A stretch of 41,161 nucleotides of DNA from Roseovarius aestuariivivens (GCF_004761875.1 NZ_SJEY01000016.1:1-41161); one strand, 5' to 3'. Counted from the first letter of the stretch, positions 8,062 through 16,854 are shown. Numbers and translations are program-made. Notes: generated by a model from the letters alone, not told the origin.

Positions 8062-8721
8062 ATGCGGCGATACTTTTCCTCGATACTTCTGATTCTTGTC
8101 GCGCTCAACACGGGCTGGTTCGTGATCTATTCCGGAAGCGTTGGCCTGCGCGGGCTTGTTTCGGAGGCGCCACGCGACGTATCGCGAGTGTTCGTCAACG
8201 GCTACCCCGCGATCAATGCGGGCATCGCGCTGCACATGATCGCCGGCGCGCTGTTAACCGTTGGCGCGCCGCTGCAAGCGCTGCCGATCGTGCGACGCCG
8301 GTGGCCCGGGCTGCACCGCCGCTTTGGGTACACCCTATTCGGGGCGGCGATGGTGACCGGATTGGGCGGATTGCTTTATATCGGTCTCAACGGAACGGTT
8401 GGCGGCTGGTGGATGAGCCTATGGTTTGCTATCTACGGTCTCGCCATCATCTGCTGCGCCGCGAACGTCGTTTATTTCGCGATGGACAAGGATATGGTCA
8501 GGCACTTCAGATGGGCTGTCCGGTTGATCGTGCTTGCCGTCGGCTCCTGGATCTACCGGATGCATTACGCGATCTGGTATGCCGCGACGGGCGGCATTGC
8601 TTCGAACCGGGACTTTACCGGACTGTTCGATCAGGTGCAGGTGGTCGCCTTTTTCGTGCCCTACCTCCTTGTGGCTGAGCTACTTCTCCGGTGGCGCACG
8701 ATGAAGGCGCGGCCGGCGTGA
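8062..8721 (+). CDS. DUF2306-family integral membrane protein
   Basis: The 219-residue product has about six hydrophobic segments. It opens with a membrane helix (FSSILLILVALNTGWFVIYSG), and has a HMIAGALLTVGAPLQAL segment, a short basic stretch with LHRRFGYT, and later HFRWAVRLIVLAVGSW and an IYRMHYAIWYA region. The pattern of His/Arg residues near membrane segments (for example LHRRFGY) is that of DUF2306 predicted membrane proteins, whose biochemical role is not established. ATG 8062 is preferred to the longer frame from 7894, because that extension would overlap the tRNA-Lys attachment site. The gene converges on the pirin gene with a 10-bp gap. It is the first ordinary chromosomal gene right of the island. 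Confidence 0.7.
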   Translation: MRRYFSSILLILVALNTGWFVIYSGSVGLRGLVSEAPRDVSRVFVNGYPAINAGIALHMIAGALLTVGAPLQALPIVRRRWPGLHRRFGYTLFGAAMVTGLGGLLYIGLNGTVGGWWMSLWFAIYGLAIICCAANVVYFAMDKDMVRHFRWAVRLIVLAVGSWIYRMHYAIWYAATGGIASNRDFTGLFDQVQVVAFFVPYLLVAELLLRWRTMKARPA

Positions 8722-8731
8722 CCGAATTCCC

Positions 8732-9700
8732 CTAATCACCCGGTCCTCTTGGCCGCGTCCGGTCAAGCTCCGGAGAGATCGGAATGAATTCGGACGTGTC
8801 CCCCGGCGGCAGGCGGAACGGACCGCTTTCCCAATCCGCCGCCTTCCACGCTTCCTTGGCTTCTTCGATCCGATCCTTAGAAGAAGATACGAAATTCCAC
8901 CAGATATAGCGCGGCTCGGTTAACGTCGCGCCGCCCAGCACCATGAGCCGCGCCCCCTGCGGCCCGGCCGTCAGGGAAATCGAAACGCCGGGTCGAAAGA
9001 CCATCATTCGTCCTGCCTCAAAGCTCTCCCCGGCGATCTCGATACTGCCTTGGGTTACGTAAATGCCCCGGTCTTCATGGTTTTCCGGCAACGGAAACGC
9101 AGTACCGGGCTCCAACATAACATCGAGATAGAAGGTCTCGGAATGCATGGTGACCGGGCTTTGTTCGCCATAGGCTGCCCCCAGGATAAGCCGCGCTTTG
9201 ACACCGGTATCCTGCAAGAGCGGTAACGTGGCTTCCTTGTGGTGCTCGAAATCGGGAGCCATATCCTCGCGGTCTTCGGGCAATGCAATCCAGGTCTGGA
9301 TTCCGAAAAGGCTGTGCCGCCCGGCACGTGTTTCCGGACTTGTGCGCTCGGAGTGGGTGACGCCGCGGCCTGCCACCATCCAGTTTACCTCGCCGGGATA
9401 GATCATCTGATGCGTTCCAAGACTGTCGCGATGCTCGAACTCGCCCTGATAAAGATAGGTCACGGTGCCTAGTCCGATATGCGGATGCGGCCGTACGTCT
9501 ATCCCGCCATCGGTTATGAATTCCGCCGGTCCCATCTGGTCGAAAAAGATGAACGGTCCGATCATCTGCCTTTTGGGAGACGGCAGGGCGCGGCGCACCT
9601 CAAAACCGCCCAGATCGCGCGCACGTGGGATAATCAGCGTTTCGACAGCGTCCAGAGAGGAATGGGGGCAATCGGGTTTGTGGATCGGGTTCCAACTCAT
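8732..9700 (-). CDS. Pirin-family bicupin protein
   Basis: The 322-residue product has the two-cupin build of pirins. The N-terminal cupin carries the metal-binding set H72 and H74 (RPHPHIGLGT), H116 and E118 (GVTHSERT), and the family signature around QMIYPGEVNWMVAGRG. Some bacterial pirins show quercetinase activity; others act as redox or stress-responsive proteins. The gene follows the MhqO-like dioxygenase gene on the same strand with a 64-bp gap, and a divergent LysR gene stands before both. I infer one transcription unit answering quinones or other electrophiles. Enzymatic activity cannot be told from sequence. Confidence 0.88.
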   Translation of the reverse strand: MSWNPIHKPDCPHSSLDAVETLIIPRARDLGGFEVRRALPSPKRQMIGPFIFFDQMGPAEFITDGGIDVRPHPHIGLGTVTYLYQGEFEHRDSLGTHQMIYPGEVNWMVAGRGVTHSERTSPETRAGRHSLFGIQTWIALPEDREDMAPDFEHHKEATLPLLQDTGVKARLILGAAYGEQSPVTMHSETFYLDVMLEPGTAFPLPENHEDRGIYVTQGSIEIAGESFEAGRMMVFRPGVSISLTAGPQGARLMVLGGATLTEPRYIWWNFVSSSKDRIEEAKEAWKAADWESGPFRLPPGDTSEFIPISPELDRTRPRGPGD

Positions 9701-9764
9701 TTGACGTGTCCTTTTCGAATTGGCCGTTCAACGGCGTTGGCGGTTTGGCTTCAAGGCCGAGCGC

Positions 9765-10697
9765 TCAGGACTGGATCGGCGGCAGTATCGCCTCGATCTT
9801 GTCACGAAAGGGCTCGTAGCGCTCGGGCAGTTTGAGTGTCTCGCCCAGTTGGGCGACATCCTCGTCGCGATCGAATCCCGGCTCGTTCGTTGCGATTTCG
9901 AACAGGATACCGCCGGGAGCGCGAAAATAAATCGCCCAGAAGTAATCCCGATCAATCACCGGCGTCACCTGGTAACCTGTATCGAGTAAGGCCTCGCGGG
10001 CACTCTGCTGCGCTGCGCGACCTTCCACCGCGAAGGCGATGTGATGGACCGAGCCTGCCCCTTGCCCTGCGGACGGTGCGTCCCCCACGACCTGAAGGTC
10101 GATGCGGTCGGCGGCGTTGCCATTCTCGATCGCGTAACGGGTGATATCTCCGTCAGTTCCGATCTTCCCATATCCCATGAACCGTAACAGCTCTGCCGTC
10201 GCGGCCCCGTCGCGCAGGACAAAGCGGGCGCCATTGAACCCAAGAATGCCTGCATCCTGGGGTATCCCCTGACCGGTCCATGGCGCACGGCCGCGCGGCG
10301 GGCTTTCGACAAGCGCGAATGCGTCGCCGTCCGGACCATCGAATTTCAAACGCCTCTCGCCGAAAGCCGATTCAACGCCCAAGCCCGTCACGCCACTTTG
10401 GTCAAGACGGTCTTGCCAGAATGACAGACTGCCCTCGGGCACCGCGAACTCGGTCACACCGACCTCACCTGCGCCGCGTGTACCACGGGGCATACGGCCG
10501 AACGGAAAGTACGTCATGACGGACCCCGGCGTACCAACCTCGTCTCCGTAGTAGAGGTGGTAGACCTCCGGCGCGTCGAAATTGACGGTCTTCTTCACCC
10601 GGCGCAGACCAAGTGTGCCGGTGAAGAACGCGTTGTTCTCGACGGCATCGGTGGCCATCGACGTCACGTGATGCAAACCCTTAATGTCCGTGATCAT
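9765..10697 (-). CDS. mhqO: Ring-cleaving dioxygenase of the VOC superfamily (MhqO-like)
   Basis: The 310-residue protein consists of two glyoxalase/VOC modules. The start ITDIKGLHHVTSMATD is characteristic of the MhqO group, putative Fe(II) hydroquinone or catechol dioxygenases. Likely metal ligands are H9 or H10, H218 or H219 (SVHHIAFAV) and E267 (ILFEIATNEPGF), the standard spacing for this family. MhqO homologues in Bacillus are induced by quinones and confer resistance. The downstream pirin gene and the divergent LysR regulator support a quinone-response role here. The gene symbol is by similarity only. Confidence 0.82.
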   Translation of the reverse strand: MITDIKGLHHVTSMATDAVENNAFFTGTLGLRRVKKTVNFDAPEVYHLYYGDEVGTPGSVMTYFPFGRMPRGTRGAGEVGVTEFAVPEGSLSFWQDRLDQSGVTGLGVESAFGERRLKFDGPDGDAFALVESPPRGRAPWTGQGIPQDAGILGFNGARFVLRDGAATAELLRFMGYGKIGTDGDITRYAIENGNAADRIDLQVVGDAPSAGQGAGSVHHIAFAVEGRAAQQSAREALLDTGYQVTPVIDRDYFWAIYFRAPGGILFEIATNEPGFDRDEDVAQLGETLKLPERYEPFRDKIEAILPPIQS

Positions 10698-10814
10698 GCG
10701 TCGGCTCTTCCTCCTTGACTATCGGTCTTGCGCTTAAGGTAGGCGGTCATTTTATGATATTTAATTGAAATTATAATCTATAATCTATTTTGATTTTTAG
10801 AATAATACTTGGTC
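10698..10814. promoter_or_regulatory. Divergent promoter region of mhqO-pirin and the lysR gene
   Basis: This 117-bp space between divergent genes has an AT-rich core from about 10751 to 10806, unlike the GC-rich surroundings, with repeated ATTATAATCTATAATC-like words. LysR proteins usually bind T-N11-A dyads in such a position and control both the neighbouring operon and their own gene. I see candidate A/T dyads but cannot single out one operator. Confidence 0.5.
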
Positions 10815-11741
10815 ATGGAAGATCTCAAACCGATCCGCGTGTTCCTCGAGGTGGCCGCAAATCTCAGCTTTGCCAAGGCCGCGCAAAGCTTGCGCCTGAC
10901 CCCTGCGTCCGTCACCCGTATCATTGCGCAGCTTGAAGTTGATCTTGGCCAACAACTGCTGGTGCGCACAACACGCCGGGTATCTCTGACCAGCGCAGGA
11001 GCGGTGGTGCAAGCGCGCTTCCGGCCTATTGTCGCGGCGTTCGACGAAGCCGCGCAAGACATTTTGCGCGACAGTCGCCCGGACGCGGGCCGGCTTCGGA
11101 TCAATGCTGCGCTTTCACTCGGTGTGCGTCTGATGCCCCGAATGATCGAAGGCTTCCGGCTTGCCTATCCGAGGATCGAACTGGACGTCCACCTGACGGA
11201 TGCCTTTGTCGATATCATGGAGGAAACCTGCGATCTGGCGATACGCATTTCGGGCCCACCATCCGATACATCCACAATTTGGCGAAAGATTTGCCGGGTG
11301 CCACGGCGCGTCGTCGCAGCGCCGGTGCTATTCAAAAAAACCGCCCAACCGCGCGAACCTTCCGATCTCGACCCGGACATACTCCTGTCCTACACACCGG
11401 ACGGCGACCGGGAGGTTTGGGACTTCCAACGCGGTAGTCAAAAGCGGAGCGTGCGGGCCGGGCGGCGGGTCACCTCGAACAACGGTGATCTACTTTACGG
11501 TATCGCGCGTTCCGGGGGCGGGGTCTGCGCGTTGCCCGACTTCATTGTCCGGGACGGTTTGGATCGCGGAGATGTCGTTGAACTTCTGCCCGACTGGCAG
11601 ATCCGTCCGCTTTGGCTGACGCTGTATTATCCACCGTACGAAAAGCTGCCGCCACTCGTCGCGACATTTACGGACTTTTTCGTAACCTACATGGAGGAGC
11701 GCGAAGGGCTTGTCTTCGAAGACGAAGCCATCCGACCTTAG
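10815..11741 (+). CDS. LysR-family transcriptional regulator
   Basis: The 308-residue product has an N-terminal winged helix (residues about 3-60; FLEVAANLSFAKAAQSLRLTPASVTRIIAQLE, LLVRTTRRVSLTSAG) and a C-terminal substrate-binding fold. It belongs to the group typified by FYxV-type, CrgA-like regulators (VTSNNGDLLYGIARSGGGVCALPDFIV). It is transcribed away from mhqO and pirin and probably controls them in response to a quinone or other aromatic. ATG 10815 is taken as start; an alternative TTG lies at 10809. No strong ribosome binding site is visible. The gene meets the repeat-protein gene head-on and a hairpin lies between them. Confidence 0.88.
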   Translation: MEDLKPIRVFLEVAANLSFAKAAQSLRLTPASVTRIIAQLEVDLGQQLLVRTTRRVSLTSAGAVVQARFRPIVAAFDEAAQDILRDSRPDAGRLRINAALSLGVRLMPRMIEGFRLAYPRIELDVHLTDAFVDIMEETCDLAIRISGPPSDTSTIWRKICRVPRRVVAAPVLFKKTAQPREPSDLDPDILLSYTPDGDREVWDFQRGSQKRSVRAGRRVTSNNGDLLYGIARSGGGVCALPDFIVRDGLDRGDVVELLPDWQIRPLWLTLYYPPYEKLPPLVATFTDFFVTYMEEREGLVFEDEAIRP

Positions 11742-11761
11742 GCCATTGGGCCCGGCAGACT

Positions 11762-11789
11762 AAACGGCGCCCCAGATGGGACGCCGTTT
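11762..11789. terminator. Hairpin between convergent genes, probable bidirectional terminator
   Basis: An AAACGGCG arm pairs with CGCCGTTT and, after one C/A mismatch, CCC pairs with GGG around an AGAT loop, a 12-bp stem in total. It lies 20 bp after the lysR stop and 20 bp after the repeat-gene stop on the other strand. There is no long T run beyond the TTT of the stem on either strand. Confidence 0.55.
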
Positions 11790-11809
11790 CCAAAAACATG
11801 TGCTCGCCT

Positions 11810-12181
11810 TTAGCTAACGGCCCACGGATGCGGGTTGTTCACGCCAGCTGCATCACCGGGATCGATTTCTGCTGTAAGCCACGGACGCTGGTTGTCGACG
11901 CCGGGGACTTGGCCAGGGTCACGCTCGGCGGTCAGCCACGGCTGCTGATTGTCGACGCCAGGCACTTGGCCGGGGTCACGCTCGGCGGTCAGCCAGGGCT
12001 GCTGATTGTCGACACCGGGCACTTGGCCAGGGTCACGCTCGGCGGTCAGCCAGGGCTGCTGGTTGTCAACGCCGGGCACTTGGCCGGGGTCACGTTCGGC
12101 CAGAAGCTGGGCACTGCCGAAAGACATGAGCGCCGCAAGCGAGGTGGCGGCAGTGAGGGTCAGAATTCCAAAAGTACGCAT
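11810..12181 (-). CDS. Small secreted protein of five 19-residue tandem repeats
   Basis: The 123-residue product has a signal peptide (MRTFGILTLTAATSLAALMS, probable cleavage near SAQ at 23-25). The mature part is then almost entirely repeats: four copies of AERDPGQVPGVDNQQPWLT (28-103; the fourth has NQRPW) and a divergent fifth, AEIDPGDAAGVNNPHPWAVS (104-123). I know no family with this unit. Each unit has one Trp, two Gly-containing turns and acidic residues; ligand or metal binding is only a guess. ATG 12181 is preceded by a GGAGACAAC-type ribosome binding site; longer starts upstream would hide the signal peptide. The gene stands alone, converging on lysR. The copy number may vary between strains by recombination. 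Confidence 0.75.
   Translation of the reverse strand: MRTFGILTLTAATSLAALMSFGSAQLLAERDPGQVPGVDNQQPWLTAERDPGQVPGVDNQQPWLTAERDPGQVPGVDNQQPWLTAERDPGQVPGVDNQRPWLTAEIDPGDAAGVNNPHPWAVS
11813..12100 (-). repeat. 57-bp tandem repeats, five units
   Basis: Units lie at 12044-12100, 11987-12043, 11930-11986, 11873-11929 and a divergent last one at about 11813-11872. The first four differ at only a few positions each, many silent, so the protein sequence is conserved more strictly than the DNA. The unit length of 57 bp keeps the frame after gain or loss of copies. Confidence 0.85.
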
Positions 12182-12550
12182 CGTGTTGTCTCCTTCTCTG
12201 TGTTCGTTCGCTTCATTCTGTGGCGGGCTGTGCCCGCTTCGGTGAAACAAAGATGGGACAATGGGCGGCTCTCGGGAACCGGCATCCGACCGATGTGAGA
12301 AAGGCTTCACACGAATGCACAGCGCCGTGATGGAACCTTTGAAAACACCTCACGCACCCGGCACATAAGCCGGGTGATTAATGTTTTTATTGATTTAACT
12401 CAGGTGCTTATATTGAAATCTATTTTCGTGCGTTTTCGCACCAAAACTGTTCCGAAATGCCGCGGAACTCTGTAATCGTAACAATTGACGGATTGTTTCA
12501 GACCCGGCTCTGCCTCCGCTGGTCCGGCCGGATCGCCGGACCACGAAAAA
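12182..12550. other. Intergenic stretch with an orphan hairpin
   Basis: This 370-bp space upstream of the repeat-protein gene and downstream of the AGCS gene has no recognisable protein gene. It should hold the repeat gene's promoter. Around 12370-12430 it is AT-rich and it contains the strong hairpin at 12355-12376, described separately. Confidence 0.5.
12355..12376 (+). terminator. Orphan terminator-like hairpin (possible small RNA 3' end)
   Basis: CACCCGGC pairs perfectly with GCCGGGTG around the loop ACATAA. On the plus strand the stem is followed by ATTAATGTTTTTATTG, a loose T-rich tail. No plus-strand gene stands within 600 bp upstream except lysR, which has its own hairpin. It could end a small RNA on the plus strand or be a regulatory structure. 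Confidence 0.4.
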
Positions 12551-12573
12551 GGCCGGCGCAAATGGCGCCGGCC
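12551..12573 (-). terminator. Rho-independent terminator of the AGCS symporter gene
   Basis: A perfect 9-bp stem (GGCCGGCGC with GCGCCGGCC, loop AAATG) is followed on the minus strand by TTTTT. It lies 24 bp beyond the symporter stop codon. Flanking CACGA and TCGTG can extend the pairing. Confidence 0.88.
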
Positions 12574-12596
12574 CTCGTGTTTTCCGGACGACTCGA

Positions 12597-14141
12597 TCAG
12601 TGGAACTTGCGGATCTCGCCCGATTTCAGACGCGCGCTGTAGCTTTGCAGCTCTCGCTTGACGATGGGCATCAGGAAGTAAAGGCCAAAGACGTTGACCA
12701 CAGCCATCGCAAAGATCGCCGCATCCGAGAAATCGATCACCGGGCCGAGATTGGCGGCGGCGCCGATGATCACAAAGATGCAGAAGATGACCTTGAAGAC
12801 GATCTCCTTGTTCTTGCCTTCACCGAAAAGGTAGGTCCACGCCTTGAGCCCGTAGTAGGACCAGCTGATCATCGTGGAGAAGGCAAAGAGCACAACCGCC
12901 AGCGCTAGGACATAGGGGAACCAGCTAAAGGCCGAGGCGAAGGCTGCTGAAGTCAGGCTGACACCCGATGAGCCATCGGCGGTCTGGATCATGCCACTTT
13001 CGCCTACGATGTAGAGCCCAGTTTCGGGATCGGTGACAAGCTGACCGGAAATGATGATCACAAGCGCCGTCATGGTGCAGATCACCACCGTATCAATGAA
13101 CGGCTCCAACAAAGAGACGAAGCCTTCGGTGATCGGCTCTTTGGTCCGAACCGCCGAGTGGGCAATGGCGGCCGAGCCGACGCCGGCCTCGTTGGAAAAC
13201 GCCGCCCGCTTGAAGCCCTGGATTAGGGCACCCACCATACCGCCGGCGACACCAAGACCGGTAAAGGCCCCTTCGAAGATCTGACCGAAGGCCCAGCCGA
13301 TCTGATCGGCATTCATGATAATGATCACCAGTGCCGCGAGCACATAGGTAACACCCATGAAGGGCACGACCTTTTCGGTGACGCGTGCAATGGACTTAAG
13401 ACCACCTACGATCACGGCAAAGACCACGGCAGCGAAGATCACGCCGGTGATCCAGCCCGGGTATTCGCCGACGATACCCGAAATCTGCTGATGCGCCTGG
13501 TTGGCCTGGAACATGTTGCCGCCGCCGAGCGCACCAAGGATACAGAAGATCGAGAAGAGCACCGCGAGGATCTTACCGCCCGGCAAGCCGCGCTCGGCAA
13601 AGCCCTTGGTCAGGTAATACATCGGGCCACCCGAAACGGTGCCGTCAGGGTATTCGTTTCGGTATTTCACACCCAGCGTACATTCTGTGAACTTCGACGC
13701 CATGCCCATAAGGCCGGCCAAGATCATCCAGAACGTCGCCCCCGGCCCACCGATGCCCACGGCCACGGCAACGCCCGCGATATTCCCGAGACCGACGGTG
13801 CCAGAGAGCGCAGTGGCGAGCGCTTGAAAGTGGCTGACCTCACCTGCATCGTTGGGATCGGAATAGTCGCCTTTGACCAGCGAGATGGCGTGGCCAAAAT
13901 TACGGAACTGCACGAACGCGAAGTAGAGCGTGAAGACCGACGCCGCGACGACGAGCCACGCTACGATCCACGGAAAACTGGTGCCGGGAAAGGGGCTGAA
14001 GATGAAGCTGACGAACCAGCCGGTTGAGTCAGCGAAAAGCTGATTGACCTTTTCATCGATGGATTGCGCCATCACGGGCGCCGTACCAGCGAACGTGAGG
14101 GATGCGGCACCTAAGGCCGCACGGGAAAATATCTGCTGCAT
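12597..14141 (-). CDS. Alanine/glycine:cation symporter (AGCS) family protein
   Basis: The 515-residue polytopic membrane protein carries family hallmarks: the [16 protein letters not shown] opening, the conserved [15 protein letters not shown] segment, GGPMYYL, the [21 protein letters not shown] signature, and the C-terminal [15 protein letters not shown] block. AGCS carriers take up alanine or glycine with Na+ or H+. An N-terminal hydrophobic segment ending in APVMAQS looks like a signal sequence ahead of the usual first helix. ATG 14141 is chosen because AAGGA precedes it. The gene lies 25 bp after the universal stress protein gene on the same strand and is closed by a strong terminator, so it is probably the last gene of that transcription unit. 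The substrate is uncertain. Confidence 0.9.
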   Translation of the reverse strand: MQQIFSRAALGAASLTFAGTAPVMAQSIDEKVNQLFADSTGWFVSFIFSPFPGTSFPWIVAWLVVAASVFTLYFAFVQFRNFGHAISLVKGDYSDPNDAGEVSHFQALATALSGTVGLGNIAGVAVAVGIGGPGATFWMILAGLMGMASKFTECTLGVKYRNEYPDGTVSGGPMYYLTKGFAERGLPGGKILAVLFSIFCILGALGGGNMFQANQAHQQISGIVGEYPGWITGVIFAAVVFAVIVGGLKSIARVTEKVVPFMGVTYVLAALVIIIMNADQIGWAFGQIFEGAFTGLGVAGGMVGALIQGFKRAAFSNEAGVGSAAIAHSAVRTKEPITEGFVSLLEPFIDTVVICTMTALVIIISGQLVTDPETGLYIVGESGMIQTADGSSGVSLTSAAFASAFSWFPYVLALAVVLFAFSTMISWSYYGLKAWTYLFGEGKNKEIVFKVIFCIFVIIGAAANLGPVIDFSDAAIFAMAVVNVFGLYFLMPIVKRELQSYSARLKSGEIRKFH

Positions 14142-14166
14142 ATGTCTATCCTTGATCAAAGCGTCG

Positions 14167-14601
14167 TCATGGCACGATCGTGCACGGCACGGGCGCGATC
14201 TGAACAAGTGCGCTTGCGACCGATCCGAAGACTCGGGCGCTCAGCGCGGAATGCCCGTCCCGGCCGATGATAATCTGAGTTGCTTTCTGGTCAGTCGCGA
14301 TTTCGCAGATCACGTCGGCGGTTTTGCCGTAGCGAAGTTCGCTTGTGACCTCGACACCCTGGTCGGAAATCTCGGTGATCACAGGCTCGAGGATGTGGTG
14401 CTTGGCCCGATCCATCTCTTCTCGGCGGCGTTTGTGACGCTCTTCAAGTTCCTGCGGTGTCAGGAAGGAATAAGGCGACCATTCCAGAACATGCACCAGC
14501 AAGATGGTGCCGCCCTGAGCCTTGGCGCGCGACAGCGCAAAGTCGAGCGCGCGGCGCGCGGTAACGCTGCCGTCGTAGCCGACGACGAATTTTTCGGACA
14601 T
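14167..14601 (-). CDS. Universal stress protein (UspA family, ATP-binding type)
   Basis: The 144-residue product begins [20 protein letters not shown], the UspA start, and ends with [18 protein letters not shown], which fits the ATP-binding motif G-x2-G-x9-G-S, so it is probably the ATP-binding (MJ0577/TeaD-like) type. ATG 14601 has a GGGAG ribosome binding site; upstream in-frame codons lack one. It lies between the TRAP transporter genes (164 bp upstream) and the AGCS symporter (25 bp downstream). In Halomonas the ectoine TRAP transporter TeaABC is followed by the USP TeaD, which modulates its activity. A similar role for this protein with the adjacent TRAP system, or with the symporter, is plausible. 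Confidence 0.88.
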   Translation of the reverse strand: MSEKFVVGYDGSVTARRALDFALSRAKAQGGTILLVHVLEWSPYSFLTPQELEERHKRRREEMDRAKHHILEPVITEISDQGVEVTSELRYGKTADVICEIATDQKATQIIIGRDGHSALSARVFGSVASALVQIAPVPCTIVP

Positions 14602-14764
14602 TGTGAACTCCCTCGTTGTATCACCCGCTTTCATTTCACTTTGAAGCGGAATACCCGAGCGTAGCACGCGCACGGCCTATTGGTCGCCTTTTTCCGGCAT
14701 CCGCACGTAAAAAGCGGCCTGAAAGCGCGCAGGAACAACTCACCAGGGATGACGGCATAGGGCG

Positions 14765-16162
14765 TCAGGCGAGCCCCGGCAGCCACAGAACGATGATCGG
14801 AAACGAGACCAGAAGGGCGATTGTCACCGCATCGGCGATAAAGAAAGGCATCACACCTTTGAATACATCTTGCACCGAGAGGTCCGGACGCACCCCCGCC
14901 ACCACAAAGCAGTTCAGTCCGATGGGTGGCGTGATCAGACAAAACTCGGCCATCTTGACCACCAGAATGCCGAACCAGATTGCACACATTTCTCCAGACA
15001 TGCCAAAGGCGCTATCCTCAGCAGAAACAAACTCGCCCCCGTTGAGCGCCATTACAGCGGGATAAACGACCGGCAGTGTCAAAAGCAGCATGCCGATCGC
15101 GTCCATGAACATCCCCAGCACCGCGTAGGCTAGCAGGATGCAGACGAGGATCAGCATGGGCGAGACTGTCAGAGAGGTGATCCAGTCGGCAAAGGCACCG
15201 GGCAGATCGGCAAAGCCGAGAAAGCGCACGTAGATAAGCACCCCCCAGATGATGGTGAAGATCATCACCGTGAGCTTGGCCGTCTCAAGAAGCGCAGATT
15301 TCAGTTCAGTCAGGCGCATGCCCCGGTAAAGCGCCATCAGGAAGACGATAAACGCGCCTACCGCGCCGCCCTCTGTCGGGGTGCCCCACGCATCCCCGAA
15401 CGGGTTGTAGACAAAGAAGATGATGATCACGACCACCGCCACGATGGGCAGCGCCGGCAAGAGTGAGACCATCCGCTCGGCCCAGGTAAAGCCGCGCACC
15501 GGTGGGCCGATATTCTTGAACACCACGGCGAGTCCGATGATGAGCAACGCATAGACAAAGGCCGAAAAGGCCCCCGGAATGAATCCCGCCAGCAAAAGCT
15601 TTCCCACATCCTGTTCCACGATGATCGCGTAGATCACCAGGATCGCCGAGGGCGGAATGAGAGAGGCCAGCGTGCCGCCTGCCGCCACGACCCCTGCGGC
15701 GAACTTCTTGTTGTAGCCGATCTTGAGCATTTCCGGGATGGCAATTCGGGCAAAGACCGCCGCCGTGGCCACCGAGGCGCCCGAGACGGCAGCAAACCCC
15801 GCGGTCGCAAACACGGTCGATACCGCCAGCCCGCCGGGAACCCACGCGATCCAGCGCTTGGCCGCCTCGAAAAGCGCGCGGGTGAGACCGGCGTAATAGG
15901 CCAGATAGCCGATCAGGATGAATGTCGGAATGAGCGATAGCGCATTGGCTGAAACCTTGGAATGAGGCACCTGCCCCGCGATCTTGACGCTGATCTCGAT
16001 AGATTTCCAAAGACGCGCAGGATCATAGTCAAATCCGTTCCAGCGAAGCCAGACAAGCCCGAGAAACCCGGCCAGACCGGCGGCGAAGGCCACGCGCATG
16101 CCGATGAACACCATGGCCAGCATGAAGCCGGTGGTCCAAAGCCCGATGGTAATGGGATCCAT
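14765..16162 (-). CDS. dctM: TRAP transporter large permease (DctM)
   Basis: The 465-residue protein with about 12 membrane segments belongs to the DctM family of tripartite ATP-independent periplasmic transporters. Recognisable stretches include GASVATAAVFARIAIPEM, the AAGGTLASLIPPSAILVIYAI loop and the C-terminal ITPPIGLNCFVVAGV motif. It is the Na+-driven permease subunit and pairs with the small subunit encoded just upstream; the stop of that gene and this start share one base (TGATG). Substrate is set by the binding protein and cannot be read from this subunit. Confidence 0.93.
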   Translation of the reverse strand: MDPITIGLWTTGFMLAMVFIGMRVAFAAGLAGFLGLVWLRWNGFDYDPARLWKSIEISVKIAGQVPHSKVSANALSLIPTFILIGYLAYYAGLTRALFEAAKRWIAWVPGGLAVSTVFATAGFAAVSGASVATAAVFARIAIPEMLKIGYNKKFAAGVVAAGGTLASLIPPSAILVIYAIIVEQDVGKLLLAGFIPGAFSAFVYALLIIGLAVVFKNIGPPVRGFTWAERMVSLLPALPIVAVVVIIIFFVYNPFGDAWGTPTEGGAVGAFIVFLMALYRGMRLTELKSALLETAKLTVMIFTIIWGVLIYVRFLGFADLPGAFADWITSLTVSPMLILVCILLAYAVLGMFMDAIGMLLLTLPVVYPAVMALNGGEFVSAEDSAFGMSGEMCAIWFGILVVKMAEFCLITPPIGLNCFVVAGVRPDLSVQDVFKGVMPFFIADAVTIALLVSFPIIVLWLPGLA

Positions 16163-16791
16163 CAGTCGCGCCCTTCCAGTTGTTCGGCCTCTAGGGCCGC
16201 CTGTTCGGCCACCGACAAGGTCAGCGGCACTGCGACGGGTCGATCAAGCCCCAGCACGAAGGCCCGGGCGTATCCCACGGCCTGCAAAACGAGGCGAAGG
16301 GTCAGCACCGCGAATGCCATAGGCACTATGAGTTTGGACGGCCAGACCGGCAGGCCGATATCGATCGTGCTGTCGCGCGAACACAAGGGTCGCGCGCAGT
16401 CAAAGGATCGGTCGAAATGCGCCCAGCTTCCCCAGACAAGCGCGAACATCAGGACCAGAACCAGCAGGATCGTGATCAATTCAAGCAACCACAAAACCCT
16501 GCCGCTGAGATTGCCGATGAGAATGTCCATGCGGATATGCCCGCCTTCGCGCTGCACATAGGACACACCCATGATTGCGATCAGCGGCATCAGCAATTCG
16601 ATGTAATCAACATAGCCCGCCATGGGCGAGCCGAAGAACTTGCGGCCCGAAACGGAATAGGCCGCCAAGAACATGAGGGAAAACGCGCCAAGCCCGCTCA
16701 GAAGCGCGAAAAACCGCTCGAGCGGTAAAAGCGCCCGGTCTAGACGGCTCAGCAGACTGCTGTCGCTGAGTACGGTCGATGCACCGGCCAT
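16162..16791 (-). CDS. dctQ: TRAP transporter small permease (DctQ)
   Basis: The 209-residue protein with four hydrophobic segments has the DctQ features: an N-terminal helix with FLAAYSVSGRKFFGSP, then YVDYIELLMPLIAIMGVSYVQREGGHIRMDIL, the characteristic E/R-rich loop that precedes helix 3. The loop after helix 3 (about residues 115-145) is longer than usual. ATG 16791 is preceded by GGAGGGG. The gene overlaps dctM by one base and follows dctP after a 63-bp spacer with a strong hairpin. Confidence 0.88.
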   Translation of the reverse strand: MAGASTVLSDSSLLSRLDRALLPLERFFALLSGLGAFSLMFLAAYSVSGRKFFGSPMAGYVDYIELLMPLIAIMGVSYVQREGGHIRMDILIGNLSGRVLWLLELITILLVLVLMFALVWGSWAHFDRSFDCARPLCSRDSTIDIGLPVWPSKLIVPMAFAVLTLRLVLQAVGYARAFVLGLDRPVAVPLTLSVAEQAALEAEQLEGRD

Positions 16792-16816
16792 CCGTGTCCC
16801 CTCCCCAAGAAACGGA

Positions 16817-16839
16817 CCGCCCGGCACAAGGCCGGGCGG
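16817..16839 (-). other. Hairpin between dctP and dctQ (differential-expression signal)
   Basis: CCGCCCGGC pairs perfectly with GCCGGGCGG around ACAAG. There is no T run on the minus strand, so full termination is unlikely. Such hairpins after binding-protein genes often protect the upstream mRNA or lower downstream expression, giving more DctP than DctQM. The function here is inference. Confidence 0.55.
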
Positions 16840-16854
16840 CGTCTGTGTCGCGGC

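Noticed and set aside
11762..12100. CRISPR-like appearance of regular repeats near 11.8-12.1 kb
   Set aside because: The 57-bp units are contiguous without unique spacers and encode in-frame protein repeats behind a signal peptide.
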